From VXPQ01 sp964608315 (GTDB lineage Bacteria > Bacteroidota > Rhodothermia > Rhodothermales > VXPQ01): a stretch of 64,000 bases of DNA. The stretch's first letter is position 1. Each line of letters opens with the position of its first letter. The stretch covers positions 25,628-89,627 of the forward strand of contig CAZSNF010000014.1 of NCBI GenBank assembly GCA_964608315.1. The letters are read 5' to 3'. Below, piece after piece: positions 59,387-64,000 of this stretch. The notes under the pieces are model-generated. The model saw only the letters and a list, made by a program, of their open reading frames with translations, was not told the DNA's origin and ran no database searches. The translations under genes were made by a program, and so were the position numbers.

Positions 59387-59776
59387 TCAGAATGCAAGCA
59401 GGCTTTCCGCCGCGGCTGCCGGAAGTTCCTTCACCTCCGCCACATTGTTCGCTTCGTCCGCCAGCACCACGCGAGGACGGTGTCGGCGCCCCTCCTCGGG
59501 CGTCATATCCGCATAGGCAATGACAATAACTTCGTCTCCGGGAGCCGCGGAACGGGCAGCCGGACCGTTCATCTTGACCATGCCGGAAGGTCCCGGAATG
59601 GCGTACGTTTCCAGACGAGAACCGTTATTGACGTTCACCACCTGCACCTTTTCATAGGGAAGAATCCCGCTCGCCTCAAGCAGCGCTTCGTCCAGCGTAA
59701 TGGAACCTTCGTAATACAGGTCGGCTTCTGTAACCCGAAGGCGCTGCAACTTCGCTTTGAACATCGTAACCGTCAT
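59387..59776 (-). CDS. panD: Aspartate 1-decarboxylase precursor
   Basis: A 129-residue pyruvoyl enzyme that makes beta-alanine for pantothenate. LQRLRVTEADLYYEGSITLD contains the Gly-Ser autocleavage site, followed by NVNNGSRLETYAI and NGPAARSAAPGDEVIVIAYA. The start may be ATG 59776 or the ATG at 59764 (MFKAKLQ, the more usual family start). The panC gene ends 33 bp upstream on the same strand, so panC-panD are cotranscribed. Confidence 0.94.
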   Translation of the reverse strand: MTVTMFKAKLQRLRVTEADLYYEGSITLDEALLEASGILPYEKVQVVNVNNGSRLETYAIPGPSGMVKMNGPAARSAAPGDEVIVIAYADMTPEEGRRHRPRVVLADEANNVAEVKELPAAAAESLLAF

Positions 59777-59815
59777 ACCCGATTTTAATCAGCCTGGCCA
59801 GCGTATCCTCAAGGT
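59777..59815 (-). repeat. Possible degenerate end of the dispersed repeat family
   Basis: GATTTTAATCAG, an eleven-base interruption, then TATCCTCAAGG. Apart from the interruption this is the inverted terminus of the family (GATTTAATCAG-AGTATCCTTAAGG). It lies in the panC-panD gap and overlaps the panC stop. A chance match is possible. Confidence 0.35.
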
Positions 59816-60705
59816 TTGCGCGGCGGCTCCGCAAGCCCGGCGGGGGCTTGCGTAAACACGCTGTCGATAAGCCGCGTATTTCCGAAATATGCGGCGACGG
59901 CGACCAGTACGCGCTGCCCGGGCGCTATGACCTCCATGGGCTGCAACGTGTCCGCATCCACCACTTCGGCGTATTCGACGCGCGCATCGACCTCGCAGCG
60001 CAATATCGAATGCATGGTTTCAACCAGTGCTTCCCTGCGCTGTTCCCCCTTGCCAATGGCCTCTCCGGCGGCGTGCACGGCCTGCGGCGCCGCGACGGCG
60101 GCCTTGCGCTGCGCGGGAGACAGATACGCATTGCGAGACGAAAACGCCAGCCCGTCCGCATCGCGAACCGTCGGGACGCCCACCATCCGGATGCCCAGCA
60201 GCATGTCTTGCGCCAGCCTGCGCAGAATGACGAATTGTTGCGCGTCCTTCAACCCGAAAACAGCCACGTCCGGGCGGCACGCATGAAAGAGTTTCAACAC
60301 CACCGTAGCGACGCCGTCGAAGTGACCCGGCCGAAACGCGCCGCACAAATGCCGACCCAGCGCACCCGCCGACACAGACATGCGGCCCGCTTGTACGCCT
60401 TCCGGGTACATCTCCCCGGCCTCGGGAGCGAACACGATCGCGTCGGGAGACAACGCCCCAAGCAATTTCACATCCTTTTCGAATGGCCGCGGATAGATAT
60501 CGAAATCTTCTTCCGGACCGAACTGCGTCGGGTTCACGAAAATGGATACCGCCACATCGTCTGCCGAGCGCATCGCCGCCCGAACCAGCGCCTCATGTCC
60601 TGCATGCAAGGCGCCCATAGTGGGCACGAGCGCAATGCGACGTCCGCCGGCGCGACGTTTGTCGGCCCAGGCCTGCATCTTCCGGACAGAAGTGATTATC
60701 TTCAT
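59809..60705 (-). CDS. panC: Pantothenate synthetase
   Basis: A 298-residue enzyme joining pantoate and beta-alanine with ATP. LVPTMGALHAGHEALVRAA (HIGH-like motif), SIFVNPTQFGPEEDFDIYPR, RPGHFDGVATVVLKLF, VAVFGLKDAQQFVILRRLAQDM, VPTVRDADGLAFSSRNAYLS (KMSKS-like region). The ATG at 60705 gives MKIITSVRKMQ, the normal start. It is transcribed divergently from fumC (60755), so a 49-bp gap holds both promoters. Confidence 0.95.
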   Translation of the reverse strand: MKIITSVRKMQAWADKRRAGGRRIALVPTMGALHAGHEALVRAAMRSADDVAVSIFVNPTQFGPEEDFDIYPRPFEKDVKLLGALSPDAIVFAPEAGEMYPEGVQAGRMSVSAGALGRHLCGAFRPGHFDGVATVVLKLFHACRPDVAVFGLKDAQQFVILRRLAQDMLLGIRMVGVPTVRDADGLAFSSRNAYLSPAQRKAAVAAPQAVHAAGEAIGKGEQRREALVETMHSILRCEVDARVEYAEVVDADTLQPMEVIAPGQRVLVAVAAYFGNTRLIDSVFTQAPAGLAEPPRKP

Positions 60706-60754
60706 GACGTACGGCGTATAATGCTTTTTACCTTTTCCATCTTGCGAGGCGTCC

Positions 60755-62146
60755 ATGCCTGAATATCGTATTGAAACCGATTCGCTCGGCGAAGTTCGCG
60801 TACCGGCCGATGCGCGTTACGGCGCGCAAACGCAACGCGCCGCCGAAAATTTCCCGATCAGCGGCCTCCGTTTTCCGCGCGCCTTCATCCAGGCCCTCGG
60901 CATGGTAAAATACGCCGCCGCAAGGGCAAACGGTGCGCTAAACATGCTGTCGGAAGAAAAAACGAACGCCATCGCCTCCGCAGCGAAGCAAGTCATGGAC
61001 GGACAATGCGACGACCAGTTCGTACTGGACATTTTCCAGACAGGCAGCGGTACGTCCACCAACATGAACGCCAACGAGGTGATCGCCTCGCTGGCGAGCG
61101 AAGCGCTGGACGGAAAGCATGTGCACCCCAACGACGACGTAAACAAATCGCAGTCCTCGAACGACGTCATTCCGACAGCCATGCACGTGGCCGCCCGCAT
61201 GACCATCGGGCAGGCGCTGCTCCCGGCGCTGGAACGGCTGGAATCGTCGCTTGCGAACAAGGCCGCCTCGTTCGACGATATTGTAAAAAGCGGACGCACG
61301 CACCTTATGGACGCCACCCCCGTACGGCTTGGCCAGGAATTCGGAGGCTACGCATCCCAGATCGCGCAGGGCGTTCGACGGCTGCGCAATGCATCCGCCG
61401 AACTGGAAGAACTGGCGCTTGGCGGTACGGCCACGGGCACCGGAATCAACCGGCCCGAAACGTTCCCGGAACAAGCCATCGCCACGATTTCGGAACTGTC
61501 CGGCCTGTCGTTTCGCGAAGCGGAAAATCACTTTGAAGCGCAATCCGCCCGGGACGCCTATGTGAGCGCCTCCGGCGCGCTCAACACGCTGGCGGTCTCG
61601 TTGATGAAAATCGCCAACGACCTGCGCTATCTCGGCGCCGGGCCCACGAGCGGGGCCGCCGAAATTCGGCTCCCTGCGGTGCAGCCCGGGTCGTCCATCA
61701 TGCCGGGCAAAGTCAATCCGGTGCTGAGCGAGGCCATGATGATGACCTGCGCCCGCGTGATGGGCAACCATTCGACAATCACGATCGGCGGACAGCACGG
61801 CAACCTCGAACTGAACGTGATGATGCCCGTGATGGCGCATTGCATGCTGGAAAGCATCTCGATCCTGACGGGCGCTTGCGAAGCATTCCGAACGCGATGC
61901 ATAGAGGGCGTCGAAGCGGATCGCGCGCGCTGCCGCGAATTGCTGGAGTTGAATCCGTCGATCGCTACGGCGCTCAACGCCGCCATCGGATACGACAAAG
62001 CATCGCAGATCGCCAAAAAGGCGGCGCGCGAACGGCGCTCGGTGCGGGACGTCCTGCAGGAAACGAATCTGCTCCCTGAAGCGGATATCGATGCGATCCT
62101 CGACGTACGCCCCATGACGGAACCTGGCATACCCGGCGGCGCATAG
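60755..62146 (+). CDS. fumC: Class II fumarate hydratase
   Basis: A 463-residue TCA-cycle enzyme (fumarate to malate, no iron-sulfur cluster). DSLGEVRVPADARYGAQTQRA, FQTGSGTSTNMNANEVIA, NKSQSSNDVIPTAMHVA, SGRTHLMDATPVRLGQEFGGYA, GGTATGTGINRP, GSSIMPGKVNPVLSEA (signature loop with catalytic Ser) are present. Argininosuccinate lyase and aspartase share the fold, but the overall pattern matches FumC. Monocistronic or followed by degQ after 156 bp. Confidence 0.96.
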   Translation: MPEYRIETDSLGEVRVPADARYGAQTQRAAENFPISGLRFPRAFIQALGMVKYAAARANGALNMLSEEKTNAIASAAKQVMDGQCDDQFVLDIFQTGSGTSTNMNANEVIASLASEALDGKHVHPNDDVNKSQSSNDVIPTAMHVAARMTIGQALLPALERLESSLANKAASFDDIVKSGRTHLMDATPVRLGQEFGGYASQIAQGVRRLRNASAELEELALGGTATGTGINRPETFPEQAIATISELSGLSFREAENHFEAQSARDAYVSASGALNTLAVSLMKIANDLRYLGAGPTSGAAEIRLPAVQPGSSIMPGKVNPVLSEAMMMTCARVMGNHSTITIGGQHGNLELNVMMPVMAHCMLESISILTGACEAFRTRCIEGVEADRARCRELLELNPSIATALNAAIGYDKASQIAKKAARERRSVRDVLQETNLLPEADIDAILDVRPMTEPGIPGGA

Positions 62147-62302
62147 CCCGAAACGACAGCCGGAGACATGCCATTTTGGCAATAATTCCGGGTTTGGCGC
62201 GTTTTTTTCAGGCTTGCGGACGGCGCGGGCGCGCAACCTGCCGCAGCGCCCTGTGTTCCATGTGTTCCATACGCCATTTCTTCTTCAATCTTTGTTTGCA
62301 AC

Positions 62303-63877
62303 ATGCGCATCGAAAAAAATCGTTTCGTTTCGCTGGCCGTCATTGTGGCCGTATTCCTTTCCGGCGGGCTGTTCGCGGCGATGGGAGCCAACGTATTCGG
62401 CTTCGGAAGCGCAGCCGACGCGGAAAACCGGACCGTCGATAACGCGCCGCTCAATCCGCTGACCGGCGCCGCAACGCTTGAAGACGCCTTCACGCAAGTC
62501 GTCGAGCGCGTCAACCCGGCGGTCGTGCAGATCCGGACCGAAAACATCCCCGAGAACCGGAACCCTGACGAATCGCAAGAGAATCCTTTCGAGAATACGC
62601 CCTTCGGGGATTTCTTCAGGGATTTTGAATTCCGGACGCCGCCGACGCCTCGCACAGGGCTCGGTTCGGGGGTAATCATTCGTCCGGACGGACATATTCT
62701 GACGAATAACCATGTCGTCGAAAACATGGACGAACTGGCCGTGATCGCCATGGACGGCACGGAATACGAGGCACGGATCGTCGGGACAGACCCGGTAAGC
62801 GACGTCGCCGTGATCAAGATCGAGGCGGACGAATTGCCCTTCGTCGAAATGGGCGACTCGGACCATATCAAGGTTGGGCAATGGGTCATGGCCTTCGGAT
62901 CGCCTATCGAAGCCTCGCTGGGCAATACCGTGACGGCGGGCATTATCAGCGCCACCGGACGGATTCGAGGGGGCAACAATATGCCGGGCAACGACGGCGG
63001 CGAAGGCCCGTCCCCCACGTACAATTTCATTCAAACGGACGCCGCCATCAATCCGGGAAATTCCGGCGGCCCGCTGGTTAATCTGCGCGGCGAACTGGTG
63101 GGCGTCAACACGGCGATCATTACGCGCACCGGCGGATATCAGGGCATCGGTTTCGCCATTCCGGTCAATATGGCGCGGAACATAGCCGACCAGTTAATGA
63201 CGACCGGGCGCGTACAGCGCGGAAAACTGGGCGTAAGTTACGGTCCCGCCAGCGAAGCCCTGATCGAGACCCTGGACCTGCCCCAGGGTGCCGCCGTGGT
63301 CGGATCCGTGATGGAAGGCTCCGCAGCGGAGAAAGCAGGCATTCGTCCGGGGGACGTTATTGTCCGCCTGGACGGGAAGGAATTGCGAAACCACCAGCAA
63401 CTCTCGTTGTGGATCGGCGCCATGAAGCCCGGAGACCGCGCAGAGGTAGAAGTAAACCGGGAGGGCGAATCGAAAACCTTCCGCGTCGAGCTGGGCGGCT
63501 GGGAAAACAGGGAAGACACGCTTGCCGACAACAAAAACGCGCCGGAGGCTATCGAGGAGCGCCTGACGGACGAACTGGGCGTCACATTGACCGACATTAA
63601 CCCGGAACTGGCGCGCGAGGCGGGATTCGAGGGGGAAACGCCAGAGGGCGTGATCGTTACGGGGGTGGACCCCGCCAGCTACGCAGCGCGCGAAGCCAAC
63701 CTTCGGCGCGGCGCCGTCATCTCGGAAATCGACCGGAAAAAAGTCCGCAACCTGAAGGAATTCGAGGCGGCCTATAAAGATATAGACCCCGGAAAGGCCT
63801 TCATTGTCCGACTGAATATGCCGAACGGAGGGGCTGGAATCACCGCGCTGAAAAAACCGGCGGAGTCCGACGAGTAA
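62303..63877 (+). CDS. Periplasmic serine protease of the DegP/DegQ (HtrA) family
   Basis: A 524-residue protease with an N-terminal hydrophobic export or anchor segment (FVSLAVIVAVFLSGGLFAAMGA). Trypsin-like catalytic residues: ILTNNHVVEN (His137), PVSDVAVIKI (Asp167), NPGNSGGPLV (Ser254). Two PDZ domains follow (LGVSYGPASEALIETLDLPQGAAV; LGVTLTDINPELAREAGFEG). It handles misfolded envelope proteins. The family is sure; DegP versus DegQ is not. A dispersed-repeat end lies just after its stop. Confidence 0.95.
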   Translation: MRIEKNRFVSLAVIVAVFLSGGLFAAMGANVFGFGSAADAENRTVDNAPLNPLTGAATLEDAFTQVVERVNPAVVQIRTENIPENRNPDESQENPFENTPFGDFFRDFEFRTPPTPRTGLGSGVIIRPDGHILTNNHVVENMDELAVIAMDGTEYEARIVGTDPVSDVAVIKIEADELPFVEMGDSDHIKVGQWVMAFGSPIEASLGNTVTAGIISATGRIRGGNNMPGNDGGEGPSPTYNFIQTDAAINPGNSGGPLVNLRGELVGVNTAIITRTGGYQGIGFAIPVNMARNIADQLMTTGRVQRGKLGVSYGPASEALIETLDLPQGAAVVGSVMEGSAAEKAGIRPGDVIVRLDGKELRNHQQLSLWIGAMKPGDRAEVEVNREGESKTFRVELGGWENREDTLADNKNAPEAIEERLTDELGVTLTDINPELAREAGFEGETPEGVIVTGVDPASYAAREANLRRGAVISEIDRKKVRNLKEFEAAYKDIDPGKAFIVRLNMPNGGAGITALKKPAESDE

Positions 63878-63886
63878 CCCGAAATC

Positions 63887-63960
63887 AAAAGGATACGCTG
63901 ATCAGGGCCTGTTAAGGAACCTCTGATTAATGTCTGTTAACGCCTGGGGTTTCTTGTTTT
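63887..63960 (+). repeat. Dispersed repeat end R9 and related short repeats at window edge
   Basis: AAAAGGATACGCTGATCAGG (63888-63907), the same variant terminus as R6 (AAAGGATACGCTGATCA), is followed by GGGCCTGTTAAGGAACCTCT, GATTAATG and TGTCTGTTAACGCC. The CCTGTTAA words recall the terminal repeat of the element at 54199. The remainder of the window (to 64000) shows no gene. Confidence 0.5.
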
Positions 63961-64000
63961 TGCAATATGCCCCGCTCGCGAACCATGGAAGGCGCGCTGC

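Noticed and set aside
1..64000. CRISPR array, rRNA or tRNA genes
   Set aside because: No regularly spaced direct repeats and no tRNA/rRNA-like sequence was noticed by eye on either strand; a covariance search would be needed to exclude small RNAs.

Overview
The window looks like a chromosomal segment of a GC-rich bacterium of the Rhodothermota/Balneolota branch of the Bacteroidota-Chlorobiota superphylum. The evidence is a secreted protein with a C-terminal type IX secretion sorting domain of the NYPNPFNP type (34926-36761), TonB-era marine catabolic genes of the PVC dehydrogenase, ThuA and CehA families, few strong Shine-Dalgarno sites, and a normal Gram-negative rod housekeeping set (mreBC, hslVU, dapF, degQ/htrA, ppiD, bacilliredoxin). 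The phylum is an inference; no rRNA or tRNA gene was seen.

Layout. Positions 1-1967 hold the end of a minus-strand sugar/hydrolase operon (alpha/beta hydrolase, two TIM-barrel sugar isomerases). About 2.2-21.7 kb is an accessory, defence-type island: a T5orf172/GIY-YIG-like protein, an IS3-family element, an AT-rich mcrBC pair, IS relics and GAGTA-N5-TACTC operator-like palindromes around two small unknown genes, a type I restriction-modification system, an Uma2-like nuclease and a Fic protein. The type I locus is split by an IS481-family element that lies 32 bp upstream of hsdR and cuts the end of a metallo-beta-lactamase-fold gene that also carries a nonsense codon. Positions 21.9-34.1 kb are a minus-strand catabolic gene set of mostly exported proteins: GDSL/SGNH hydrolase, PVC-type dehydrogenase with a cupredoxin tail, cytochrome c plus beta-propeller protein, ThuA protein, TolB/CehA protein and a sugar isomerase. 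From 34.2 to 63.9 kb the content is core: WbqC, T9SS protein, LD-carboxypeptidase, purN-purH, mreB-mreC, dacB, hslV-NYN-hslU, GNAT/FemAB-like, flippase, bacilliredoxin, greA, FAH hydrolase, rplU-rpmA, mtfA, ppiD, dapF, phoH, hbd, panD-panC, fumC, degQ.

The most striking system is the type I R-M locus. Between hsdM and hsdR lies a HEPN protein with a perfect RX4HXY motif (HepT-like toxin), overlapping by 10 bp a single ORF that joins a complete MNT nucleotidyltransferase (GSX10DXD, MntA-like antitoxin) to the specificity subunit HsdS. This predicts a HepT/MntA toxin-antitoxin module whose antitoxin is physically part of the restriction complex, a possible guard or addiction device for the R-M system. 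Further accessory genes in the same run are a membrane protein, a small transmembrane ORF and two ComEC-like metallo-hydrolases (one decaying).

A second theme is dispersed repeats. At least nine intergenic sites share a terminal sequence close to AAGGATACTCTGRTTAAATC in either orientation, some with the matching inverted end (MITE-like, about 170-220 bp). One copy is read in frame as part of the N-terminus of a secreted protein. A different 259-bp element with 19-bp perfect terminal inverted repeats sits in front of mtfA.
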